A stretch of 12,356 bases of DNA from Bacteroidales bacterium. GTDB lineage: Bacteria > Bacteroidota > Bacteroidia > Bacteroidales > VadinHA17. The notes under the pieces are model-generated. The model searched no databases. It worked only from the letters and a program-made list of their open reading frames with translations, and was not told where the DNA came from. The position numbers were made by a program, and so were the translations under genes. The stretch is taken from assembly GCA_015486475.1 (NCBI GenBank), contig WFRO01000309.1:1-12356 (forward strand). The letters are read 5' to 3'. Below, in pieces: positions 1-6,965 of this stretch (positions are counted from its first letter, which is position 1; each line of letters opens with the position of its first letter).

Positions 1-291
1 CTGCAGGCTGCAGCACAGGAACCGGTAAAGAAAAAAGAGAAAACAGAGGTCTCCTCCATGCATAAAATGCAAAAAGAAGCAAAGAGCGACAAGACCTGTG
101 AGAAAAAAGAGAAAAAGGCAGAAGCCAAAAAAGAGTGTGAGAAAAAGAGCGGCGACGCCATCGCCTCCGCCTACCAGTGTCCCATGCATTGTGAAGGGGA
201 CAAGACTTATGACAAGCCGGGGAAATGCCCGAAATGCGGTATGGAACTGAAAAAGGTGGAAGCTAAGACTTCTTCCGGAAAAAAGAAATAG
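1..291 (+). CDS. Exported heavy-metal-binding-domain protein, 3' part
   Basis: The frame is open from base 1, so the gene starts upstream; 96 codons precede the TAG. The ATG at base 58 could be read as a start, but the codons before it (L-Q-A-A-A-Q-E-P-V-K) look like the end of a signal peptide and the start of a mature protein, so I treat the gene as truncated by the window edge. The middle is very rich in Lys and Glu with two isolated Cys. The C-terminal part (bases 172-258) carries Y-x-C-P-M-H, then G-x-C-P-x-C-G-M-x-L, the signature of the small heavy-metal-binding domain found at the ends of Cu/Zn efflux proteins and P-type ATPases (known family). A periplasmic metal-binding role, probably copper, is inferred. 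An extra Cys follows the CPMH motif. A strong hairpin terminator follows 20 bases downstream. Confidence 0.8.
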   Translation: MQAAAQEPVKKKEKTEVSSMHKMQKEAKSDKTCEKKEKKAEAKKECEKKSGDAIASAYQCPMHCEGDKTYDKPGKCPKCGMELKKVEAKTSSGKKK

Positions 292-310
292 GATCCCTCC
301 GGTCGGTCAG

Positions 311-345
311 GAAAGAACGGGATCTTATTCGGATCCCGTTTTTTC
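311..345. terminator. Hairpin terminator between converging genes
   Basis: Perfect 9-bp stem AACGGGATC (316-324) with GATCCCGTT (332-340) around a 7-base loop, extendable outward through A-T pairs and one G-T. On the plus strand it is followed by TTTTCTTTCTT, a good intrinsic terminator for the metal-binding gene. On the minus strand the tail (CTTTCC) is weaker, so termination there is less sure. The TAA of the minus-strand cytochrome b/PAS gene (325-327) lies in the loop. Confidence 0.8.
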
Positions 346-2235
346 TTTCTTATCTGTTATATCTACGATAAATCCTTCAAACCCGACGATCTCGTCCCCT
401 TCATAGACGGGTGTCATGGTAATGGTATGATAACCGATGGTCCCGTCTTTACAGTAACGGCGGGTCTCGGCCATAGGGACCACTTCTCCCTGAAGCACCC
501 TGTCCACCATCTCTTTAAGTTTGACAAAGTCTTCTTTTGTACGGCTCAGAGAATAGTGTTTCCCGATGATCTCGTCTTTCGAATCATACTTATAAAGTTT
601 CAGCCAGGCTTCATTGACATCCTGGTAAAAACCATCTTTACCGATCTTAAAATACCCCACCCCTTTGGCAGTAGCCATCCGGCGGTAGAAATTGTCTGTT
701 TTACGCTGCTCTTCCATCTCTGCTATCAGGGCCTGTTCGGCTTCGACACGATCGGTCATATCCACGATAAACCCTTCGAACCCAACGATCTCATCTCCCT
801 GATAGACGGGGGTCATGGTAATACTGTGATATCCGAGAGTACCATCTTTGCAATACCGTCGTGTCACCCCATAAGGGATCGTTTCACCCTGCAACACTTT
901 TTTTGCTGATTCTTGCAGCTTGACAAAATCCTCCTTGGTACGGCTCAGAGAATAGTGTTTCCCGATGATCTCGTCTTTCGAATCATATTTATAGAGTCTC
1001 ACCCACGTATCGTTGACATCCTGATAGAACCCTTCTTTGTCGATACGGAAATACCCCACTTCTTCTGATTTAGATATCTTTTCATAAAAATCCGAAGGCT
1101 TGATCTCAGCTTTCAGTTTTTTCTCCAGTGCCTGCTCTGCTTTTACCTGTTCTGTCACATCCATGATAAAACCTTCCAAACCGGCTATCTCCCCGTTTTT
1201 GTAATAAGGGACGGCTGAAACAGTGTGATAGCCAATGCTCCCGTCGCTGCATACACGCTCTACCACCTCGCCACTGACCGGTTCTCCCGAGAGGACCTTA
1301 TTCACCAGTTTTTTCAATTTTTCCCTTGCCTCCGGTGACCTGTTCAGAAAATAATGAGCACCGATCACTTCCGTTTTCAGAGAACATTTATAGAGGGCCA
1401 TCCAGGCTTCATTGACCTCTTCATAATATCCGTCTTTATTGATCCTGAAGTACCCCACATTTGAATCCAGAAGCTTTTCACGCAAGCGGGTGCTTTCGGT
1501 TTCGATACCCAGTTTATTGACCACCTCTTCAAAAGTGGTCTCAAAAAGCCTTTTCTCTTCCTCACTGCCTCCACCTCTCACACTTTCCCTGCCTTCCATC
1601 ACCGCCACCTCAAGGTTTTCTTCCAGGGCAAGCCGGGCTTCCTCATCACTCATTTCTTCCCATCCGGTGATCATGGCTTTGATGGCAGAGAAAGGTTTTA
1701 GGCCGGTGGTTGTCAGATATACATGTCCTACCACAAAGGCCAGCAACAGAAAAGCCCCCAGTAAATGGACCCACGAAACCCACTGAAGAGAACCTACCAA
1801 AGCTCCGTTCTTCAGTACACTGAAATACATGTAAAACAATCCACTCAACACCATCAAAGGGATCAGGATTATTTTCAGCCCGAAATAGGTCATTCGCTGC
1901 AGGGGATTGAACTTGTTATAGACCGACTTCTTGGTAGGGTGAGGCGCATGGCGGAAAATACCGGAGATATAATACTCCCATTGGGCTTTGATCATTTTTA
2001 CCGAGGGGACATACTGTTTCCACTCGCCTGTGATCATATTCCAGAAGAACGTAAAAATGATCAGGACGATATAGGACCAGGCCAGATTATCATGGAGGAT
2101 GACCGCTCTATGGTATCCGAACAGCTGATAGGTACCATGCACCTCAAATCCTGTCAGGGCCAGAAAAAAGATGAGTAACACCTGGGTCCAGTGCCAGAAC
2201 CTTTCATATCTCTTGTAGATCAGTACCTTTTTCAT
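325..2235 (-). CDS. Cytochrome b561-like membrane protein fused to three PAS domains
   Basis: 636 residues. The N-terminal ~190 residues resemble the di-heme cytochrome b561/Ni-Fe-hydrogenase cytochrome b fold, with four hydrophobic helices at about 16-33, 52-68, 118-140 and 152-172. Candidate heme-ligand His are H15 in a RFWHW context, H48, H156 and H171. An acidic linker leads to three PAS domains at about 258-365, 392-498 and 525-631. Each opens with V-G-Y-F-(R/K)-I and ends with G-F-I-(V/M)-D-(V/M/I)-T. PAS2 and PAS3 are nearly identical over long stretches. Each PAS has a Cys and a His eight residues apart (C329/H337, C462/H470, C595/H603). No histidine kinase, GGDEF, EAL, HD-GYP or DNA-binding domain follows; the chain ends just after PAS3. 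It starts 20 bases after the octaheme cytochrome gene and is presumably co-transcribed. Likely role (inference): membrane quinone/heme electron carrier for the octaheme protein, with a cytosolic sensory or docking tail. Cytochrome fold and PAS calls are firm; function is not. Confidence 0.85.
   Translation of the reverse strand: MKKVLIYKRYERFWHWTQVLLIFFLALTGFEVHGTYQLFGYHRAVILHDNLAWSYIVLIIFTFFWNMITGEWKQYVPSVKMIKAQWEYYISGIFRHAPHPTKKSVYNKFNPLQRMTYFGLKIILIPLMVLSGLFYMYFSVLKNGALVGSLQWVSWVHLLGAFLLLAFVVGHVYLTTTGLKPFSAIKAMITGWEEMSDEEARLALEENLEVAVMEGRESVRGGGSEEEKRLFETTFEEVVNKLGIETESTRLREKLLDSNVGYFRINKDGYYEEVNEAWMALYKCSLKTEVIGAHYFLNRSPEAREKLKKLVNKVLSGEPVSGEVVERVCSDGSIGYHTVSAVPYYKNGEIAGLEGFIMDVTEQVKAEQALEKKLKAEIKPSDFYEKISKSEEVGYFRIDKEGFYQDVNDTWVRLYKYDSKDEIIGKHYSLSRTKEDFVKLQESAKKVLQGETIPYGVTRRYCKDGTLGYHSITMTPVYQGDEIVGFEGFIVDMTDRVEAEQALIAEMEEQRKTDNFYRRMATAKGVGYFKIGKDGFYQDVNEAWLKLYKYDSKDEIIGKHYSLSRTKEDFVKLKEMVDRVLQGEVVPMAETRRYCKDGTIGYHTITMTPVYEGDEIVGFEGFIVDITDKKEKTGSE
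539..588. repeat. Direct repeat copy A (inside PAS3 coding)
   Basis: A 50-bp segment identical to 938-987, 399 bp apart (133 codons, in frame). It is the most conserved part of a recent PAS-domain duplication and encodes the stretch ending in I-I-G-K-H-Y-S-L-S-R-T. Confidence 0.9.
938..987. repeat. Direct repeat copy B (inside PAS2 coding)
   Basis: Identical to 539-588 over 50 bp. The identity at synonymous positions, against divergent PAS1, indicates that PAS2 and PAS3 arose by recent tandem duplication or are being homogenised by gene conversion. Confidence 0.9.
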
Positions 2236-2255
2236 TCGTTCATTTTTTACCCGGA

Positions 2256-3851
2256 CTATTTGTCCCTTCTGTTACTTAGAACCCTGAGCGTGCCATGTGC
2301 CATTGCCCCGGCAAAAGCCAGCAGGATCAATATCAGGCCGACCATGTCTGTGATCCGGTGATGATCCCTGCCGGGGAGGTAGAATCCCGTCAAATGGACC
2401 AGCCGCCCATGACTGCTATGACAGTCAGCACACTGCAGAGCTTCTGAAGCCGGTGACACCATGTGATTGATCGGCCAGTAGGAGCGGGTCTCAACGAACC
2501 CGTAATGACCACTGTACGGCAGCTCCATATAAGCCATCCCTGCCTTGGCGGAAGCCTGCCAGTTAAAATCAGCCCAGAAGGCGCCGCTTCCTTTTTTGCC
2601 TACCAGCTTGGGCTGGATCAGGGTTTTGTTCACAGTATCATAGATCTGTTTTCCCCGCATGATCTTCACAGGCCATATCCTTGAAACATCACGTGGCACC
2701 TGCGGATGCAGATTGTCTTTATAAGACCCATACAAAGTGTTAAGATCCAATGGAACAGTATCGATCTTGTCCTCTATCAGATGATGTCCCGCCGTACCAT
2801 TGAACCATACGTATTCAGGTTCCAGATCCTTACCGAAAACAGCATCCCCGTGTTTCGAGCTATATTCATGCAGCTTATCTTCCGACTCTTCCGTATAAGG
2901 TTTCCCGTTCTTCAGCTTGCCGGCAGTAGACCAGTCCCAATATATTTTTGTGGGAGCTTCTTTGGCGTATGTGGGGATATGGCATGTCTGACAGGCTACC
3001 AGTTCATAATGATCATTCAGGAGTTTGCTCTTGTGAGGACGGTCCGTATGGCATTCCACGCAGGTAGCCCTGTTGGAATTGGAAGAAGATACCATGTATA
3101 GTTGCCCTTTTACCTGATGATCTTTTGTTTTATGGCAGGCCGTACAATCCATATTCTTCCCATCGGCAGCCATGTGTACATCAGTTTCCCTGGTACAGTG
3201 ATTCAGGGCATTTTCCAGATCACCATGCTTTACGTTGTTACCCCCTCCCCCGGTAAAATGACAAGCCCCGCAATTATTTTTATGGGGATAACCTACATTA
3301 CGGGCCACTTTCCCCAGATCTACCGAGGGCTGTGGATAGCCCGATCCGGTCATGCTGCCCGTACCGGGCTTGGACTTTTTATACGTCCCCGTATTGTCAT
3401 GACACACAAGACAATCAATATTATTGGGGTCGTGAAAATCAAAATTTTTATCCCCGTAACCATATCCTGCATGACACATGGAACACAACTTCTCGTTGCT
3501 GTTAACGCCTATACAGAAGTTGTTCAGGATATTCCTTTTCCCAAGATCCATCACCCCCCGGCCGGGAACGGTGTCTTTTTTCAGCCACCGCCAGTGCTCC
3601 GTTTTCATGATCTCTGCACCTCGTCCGTTATGACACTCCAGACAGGCTTCCGTAACTTCTGAGGGTGAATGGAACTCTTTTTGCAACGCCGGAAATTTAG
3701 AATGATCCGTTACCGGCGTTTTCTGTTCCACCTGAATATCTGCCACCGCAGTATAATCCTTCTCCTTGTCACTATTGACACTCCAAACCAGATAAAAAAT
3801 AACCGTCCAGGGCAAAAGGAGGATCAATATAAGCTCAACAAGCTTTTTCAT
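2256..3851 (-). CDS. Octaheme c-type cytochrome, tetrathionate reductase (OTR) family
   Basis: 531 residues with exactly eight CXXCH heme-attachment motifs, at about 70-74, 123-127, 147-151, 194-198, 236-240, 264-268, 287-291 and 474-478. The wide gap between motifs 7 and 8, the motif spacing and the total length match the octaheme tetrathionate reductase family, periplasmic multiheme proteins that reduce tetrathionate and, in vitro, nitrite or hydroxylamine. A hydrophobic helix at 5-24 is a signal anchor or Sec signal. A second helix at about 499-519 with positive residues after it (S-N-R-R-D-K) should hold the C-terminus in the membrane, so the heme domain is on the outer face of the inner membrane. 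The cytochrome b/PAS gene 20 bases downstream is the obvious electron donor; an unknown gene lies 58 bases upstream. Holoprotein formation needs c-type cytochrome maturation genes, not seen here. The substrate (tetrathionate, N-oxide or other) cannot be read from the sequence. Confidence 0.9.
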   Translation of the reverse strand: MKKLVELILILLLPWTVIFYLVWSVNSDKEKDYTAVADIQVEQKTPVTDHSKFPALQKEFHSPSEVTEACLECHNGRGAEIMKTEHWRWLKKDTVPGRGVMDLGKRNILNNFCIGVNSNEKLCSMCHAGYGYGDKNFDFHDPNNIDCLVCHDNTGTYKKSKPGTGSMTGSGYPQPSVDLGKVARNVGYPHKNNCGACHFTGGGGNNVKHGDLENALNHCTRETDVHMAADGKNMDCTACHKTKDHQVKGQLYMVSSSNSNRATCVECHTDRPHKSKLLNDHYELVACQTCHIPTYAKEAPTKIYWDWSTAGKLKNGKPYTEESEDKLHEYSSKHGDAVFGKDLEPEYVWFNGTAGHHLIEDKIDTVPLDLNTLYGSYKDNLHPQVPRDVSRIWPVKIMRGKQIYDTVNKTLIQPKLVGKKGSGAFWADFNWQASAKAGMAYMELPYSGHYGFVETRSYWPINHMVSPASEALQCADCHSSHGRLVHLTGFYLPGRDHHRITDMVGLILILLAFAGAMAHGTLRVLSNRRDK

Positions 3852-3909
3852 ATCATTAAAATTATTACCTCGGAATTTTTATGATCGGCGAAGCCCTTTT
3901 CAAGGAGTA

Positions 3910-4632
3910 TCATGGGAAAAGTATCTGGATCTCTTTTAACAGACTATCCCGGAGTTCCGGCAATCGCTGCTCCTCACAGTGGCTGGAATATACAGCCACC
4001 ATATTGATGAATTTTTTTCCGCAGTTCAAATATACCAGGGAAGCATCGAACATATGAAAATCACAATTGTTCTTCACCTCCCTGATCAGTTCCTCAAACA
4101 CCTCGAATTCTATATCTTTCGGTATCTGTACAAAATATCTTTGGGGATTTTCCATATCCCGGAATATCCCCGGCTCCATCAGCACAAAATCGGTGTACCT
4201 TTTGATCTGGATGAAGGCTTCATAAGGCGCAACATTCCTCGTTGCCAGAAAGCGTATGCCGATCTTTCTGAACTCCTCAATGAATCTGGGGATCATATCT
4301 GTCTCACTGGTGCGGATACGTATGGTGGAATAGGTCCTGTTCCGGTAGGTGATCTGCCCGGGGGCTACATGAAAGTTCATTCCCAGTTCTTCTTTCAGCC
4401 GGTGGCTGCGGCGCATCACCCGGTCCTGGAAACATGGGGAAGGTTTCTTTACTACCAGATAAAGATGATGGTCTTTCACACTCTTCAGATTCTCCGGGAA
4501 ACCGGCACGGGAATAATAGGAAGGATCCGGGCTGGATTCCAGGATCAGGATCCCATGGTTATCTGCTGCAGGGTATTTTGCCACCATCATCCTGGCAGAG
4601 ACACATGCAAAACACGAAAAATCTTTTTTCAT
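3910..4632 (-). CDS. Conserved-looking hypothetical protein, Cys-containing, first gene of redox operon
   Basis: 240 residues that I do not recognise. There is no signal peptide or membrane helix, so it is probably cytosolic. Six Cys are present: a C-F-A-C pair at 7-10 close to the N-terminus, then C67, C190, C204 and C219. The alternation of predicted strands and amphipathic helices (for example around 165-215) suggests an alpha/beta domain. It lies upstream of and in the same direction as the octaheme cytochrome gene, 58 bases away, with a -7-like box in front, so it is probably the first gene of the operon. A regulatory, assembly or PAS-partner role is possible but is inference from position only. 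Coding character is good, and the antisense frame running 3979-4839 has no recognisable features. The start follows a short AT-rich leader and is the only ATG near the conserved-looking beginning. Confidence 0.7.
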   Translation of the reverse strand: MKKDFSCFACVSARMMVAKYPAADNHGILILESSPDPSYYSRAGFPENLKSVKDHHLYLVVKKPSPCFQDRVMRRSHRLKEELGMNFHVAPGQITYRNRTYSTIRIRTSETDMIPRFIEEFRKIGIRFLATRNVAPYEAFIQIKRYTDFVLMEPGIFRDMENPQRYFVQIPKDIEFEVFEELIREVKNNCDFHMFDASLVYLNCGKKFINMVAVYSSHCEEQRLPELRDSLLKEIQILFP

Positions 4633-4664
4633 TTTACCTTCTTTAATATTTTGAAATCAGGTTA

Positions 4665-4672
4665 CAAAAGTA
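4665..4672 (-). promoter_or_regulatory. Candidate Bacteroidota-type -7 box
   Basis: On the minus strand the bases read TACTTTTG, an exact match to the Bacteroidota primary-sigma -7 consensus TAnnTTTG, about 32 bases before the ATG at 4632. No convincing TTG -33 element is seen at the usual distance. The 154-base divergent gap (4633-4786) is very AT-rich and presumably also holds the promoter for the plus-strand nuclease gene, but I could not assign one there. Confidence 0.45.
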
Positions 4673-4786
4673 GGTTAAATTCATCCTCACAGTTTCGGTA
4701 TCCCGTATGTTATTTAATATGTTTTAAAAAAAATAAATTATATTTCATCCCTCAATACATTTTTCTTCTTAAAATCGTCTTTTACC

Positions 4787-5641
4787 ATGGATCTTTCACC
4801 CCATCCTGCAGAAATAACTGTCACCAAACAATCCGGTGATCGCGTACCTTTTGATCCTGAGAGGTTAAAACGTTCCCTGTTGCGGGCGGGGGCGGGAGAA
4901 GAAGACATCAGCATCATCCTGCATGAGGTCAACAGCATGTTGTATGACGGCATCCCCACCCAGAAGATATACCGGAAAGCTCATGACCTTTTGCGCAAGA
5001 GGTCCACCGGAGCATCGGCGCGTTACCGGCTGAAACAGGCTATCCAGGAACTGGGGCCTACCGGTTATCCTTTTGAGAAGTATGTTGCAGCTCTGCTGGC
5101 TTATCAGGGATATGAGACTATGACCGGTCAGATCATTGAAGGGCGCTGTGTTACCCATGAAGTGGATGTGGTCGCCGGCAAAGGCAACGAGCTGATCATG
5201 GTGGAATGCAAATTCCACGCCGAGCAGGGTACCAAAAGCGACGTGAAGGTACCGATGTACATACATTCACGCGCTGAAGATATCCGCCACAATCTCTCCG
5301 GCCTTTACCCGGGCCGTGATCTGAACTTTCATTTCTGGTTGGTCACCAATACCCGTTTCACGGAAGATGCTGTAGATTTCGGGAAGTGCAGCGGTCTGTA
5401 CCTGGTGAGCTGGGATTACCCGGGCAGCGGCAGCCTCCGGGAGCGTATCGATCTTGCAGGCCTGCATCCTGTAACCTCCCTGCACAACCTGACACGCCGC
5501 GAGAAGAAAGCCCTGCTCGACAGGGAGATCGTACTGGTAAAAGACCTGTTAAAGCAACAGGAGATCCTGGAGGAACTGGAGATAAGCGCCCCACGCCGGA
5601 AAAAACTGCTGCAGGAAGCAGAAAGTCTGATCGTAAAATAG
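4787..5641 (+). CDS. ATP-cone domain plus Mrr-like PD-(D/E)XK nuclease
   Basis: 284 residues. Residues ~10-90 resemble an ATP-cone, the nucleotide-binding regulatory domain of ribonucleotide reductases and NrdR: I-T-V-x-K-x-x-G-x-x-V-P-F-D near the start and an A-x-x-R-Y-R-L segment at its end. Residues ~94-210 are a restriction-endonuclease-like domain of the Mrr/type IV kind, with E97, D127 (H-E-V-D-V-V) and the E140-C-K142 catalytic strand; these fit the PD-(D/E)XK metal site. The last ~60 residues are charged and helical, possibly a small HhH-like DNA-binding end. The pairing suggests a DNA-cleaving enzyme whose oligomeric state responds to ATP/dATP (inference). No methylase or other restriction-modification gene is adjacent, so a housekeeping repair or Holliday-junction-like role is as likely as defence. 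It is transcribed divergently from the redox operon and ends in a hairpin. Confidence 0.85.
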   Translation: MDLSPHPAEITVTKQSGDRVPFDPERLKRSLLRAGAGEEDISIILHEVNSMLYDGIPTQKIYRKAHDLLRKRSTGASARYRLKQAIQELGPTGYPFEKYVAALLAYQGYETMTGQIIEGRCVTHEVDVVAGKGNELIMVECKFHAEQGTKSDVKVPMYIHSRAEDIRHNLSGLYPGRDLNFHFWLVTNTRFTEDAVDFGKCSGLYLVSWDYPGSGSLRERIDLAGLHPVTSLHNLTRREKKALLDREIVLVKDLLKQQEILEELEISAPRRKKLLQEAESLIVK

Positions 5642-5643
5642 AA

Positions 5644-5664
5644 AAAGCCGGCAATGCCGGCTTT
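5644..5664. terminator. Bidirectional hairpin terminator
   Basis: Perfect 9-bp stem AAAGCCGGC / GCCGGCTTT with a 3-base loop, two bases past the TAG of the nuclease gene and two bases before the stop of the converging lipoprotein gene. Read on the minus strand the stem runs into TTTTTCTATTTT; on the plus strand into CTTTCCTCATTTTCTTTT. It can serve both genes, with the minus-strand tail stronger. Confidence 0.85.
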
Positions 5665-5666
5665 CC

Positions 5667-5867
5667 TCATTTTCTTTTCCCTCTCTTTTTCCTGGACAGC
5701 TTCCGCTGGTATTTCTTTGAGAAAAAATACTTATTCTTTCCCAGCTGGGTGGTATTGATCATAGTGGCTTTTTTCTTATAGATCCCTCTGGATTTCGACG
5801 AGCCGCCACACCCGGCCGCAGAAACCACCAGGAACAAGATAACCAAAACCTTTAAAAGGGTTTTCAT
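5667..5867 (-). CDS. Very small basic lipoprotein, unknown function
   Basis: 66 residues. A hydrophobic signal peptide ends in the lipobox S-A-A-G-C with C20 as the acylated residue, followed by G-G-S-S, typical of Bacteroidota lipoproteins. The mature part, about 47 residues, is strongly basic (Lys/Arg-rich, K-K-Y-Q-R-K-L-S-R-K-K-R near the end) and has no recognised domain. The perfect lipobox and the terminator immediately after the stop support a real gene. It has its own position between the converging nuclease gene and the floA cluster (105-base gap to the floA stop). A positive lipid-anchored tail could bind peptidoglycan, nucleic acid or LPS, but nothing here decides this. Confidence 0.7.
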   Translation of the reverse strand: MKTLLKVLVILFLVVSAAGCGGSSKSRGIYKKKATMINTTQLGKNKYFFSKKYQRKLSRKKRGKRK

Positions 5868-5972
5868 AAACCTGTTTTCATTAACGATCTTCTTCCATAC
5901 AATATTATGAAAAAAAGCAACATCTTCTTAAGGATCAGGATGAACTATCTTCCCATGTGAAGGTGATCCGGA

Positions 5973-6965
5973 TCATTTTATTTTTCCGTCGTCTTTCCTT
6001 TTCCCGGTACCTCCGGCGATGGAATCCCGCATGGTGGTATCGGCCTCGATGTTCTTCATGCGGTAATAATCCATGATCCCCAGGTTGCCGCTGCGGAAAG
6101 CTTCGGCCATGGCCAGGGGTACCTGCACCTCGGCCTCGATCACCTTGGCGCGTGCTTCCCGGGCCTTGGCGATCATCTCCTGCTCGAGGGCCACAGCCAT
6201 GGCACGTCGCTCCTCGGCCTTGGCCTGGGCAATGTTCTTGTCGGCGTTGGCCTGGTCCATTTGCAGCACCGCACCGATATTCCTCCCGATATCTATATCT
6301 GCAATATCGATGGAGAGGATCTCAAAAGCCGTCCCGGCGTCCAGACCTTTCTGCAGCACCACTTTGGAGATATTGTCCGGGTTCTCCAGCACCTCTTTGT
6401 GGGTACCGGCCGAGCCTATCGACGAGACGATCCCCTCGCCCACACGGGCCAGCACGGTTTCTTCGCCGGCGCCCCCGACGAGCTGTTTGATGTTGGCACG
6501 TACTGTCACACGGGCCTTGGCGATGAGCTGTATGCCATCCTTGGCCACCGCCGTCACGGGAGGTGTATCGATCACCTTGGGGTTGACGGACATCTGTACC
6601 GCTTCGAACACATCCCGTCCGGCCAGGTCGATGGCAGTAGCCATCTTGAAAGTAAGCTCAATATTGGCTTTGGAGGCCGACACCAGGGCATGCACCACCT
6701 TGGGCACATGACCTCCCGCCAGATAATGCGCCTCCAGCTCATCCCGCGACAGTTCCAGCCCGGCTTTCCAGCCCTCGATCATAGCACTGACGATCACCCC
6801 CGGAGGCACCTTACGCCACCGCATGATGATCAGCTGCAGCAAGGAGATACGCACCCCCGATACCTGTGCCTGGAACCACAGGCCAATGGGAATAAAATAC
6901 AAAAAGACCCAGAGCAGGATAAGCGCTCCGACGATCACTACAATAATCAATACTGTTCCACTCAT
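5973..6965 (-). CDS. floA: Flotillin-like protein FloA
   Basis: 330 residues, the usual length of the FloA (YqfA, UPF0365) family. An N-terminal hydrophobic helix (~5-27) and a second hydrophobic patch (~35-50) anchor it in the membrane. The SPFH-type domain covers about 55-225, with family hallmarks such as R-W-R-K-V-P-P near 50 and V-N-P-K-V-I-D-T-P-P near 127. An Ala/Glu-rich coiled coil at ~237-290 drives oligomerisation. Flotillins scaffold membrane microdomains and influence membrane fluidity and protein complexes. The start codon overlaps the nfeD stop by four bases (ATGA-type), and nfeD is the usual partner, so the two are translationally coupled. No clear terminator follows the stop; the short palindrome there has no loop. 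Confidence 0.97.
   Translation of the reverse strand: MSGTVLIIVVIVGALILLWVFLYFIPIGLWFQAQVSGVRISLLQLIIMRWRKVPPGVIVSAMIEGWKAGLELSRDELEAHYLAGGHVPKVVHALVSASKANIELTFKMATAIDLAGRDVFEAVQMSVNPKVIDTPPVTAVAKDGIQLIAKARVTVRANIKQLVGGAGEETVLARVGEGIVSSIGSAGTHKEVLENPDNISKVVLQKGLDAGTAFEILSIDIADIDIGRNIGAVLQMDQANADKNIAQAKAEERRAMAVALEQEMIAKAREARAKVIEAEVQVPLAMAEAFRSGNLGIMDYYRMKNIEADTTMRDSIAGGTGKRKDDGKIK

Noticed and set aside
3979..4839. Plus-strand 286-codon open frame opposite the unknown redox-operon gene
   Set aside because: It runs across the AT-rich divergent promoter gap into the nuclease gene and shows no domain; the minus-strand gene fits the operon better.
5386..5781. Plus-strand 131-codon frame across the end of the nuclease gene
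   Set aside because: It overlaps the nuclease gene, the terminator hairpin and the lipoprotein gene, and is Pro/Arg-rich as expected of an out-of-frame reading.
5907..5960. Possible 17-residue peptide (M-K-K-S-N-I-F-L-R) followed by a palindrome and T-rich stretch
   Set aside because: It looks superficially like a leader peptide with an attenuator, but the palindrome TGATCCGGATCA has no loop and no downstream plus-strand gene follows.
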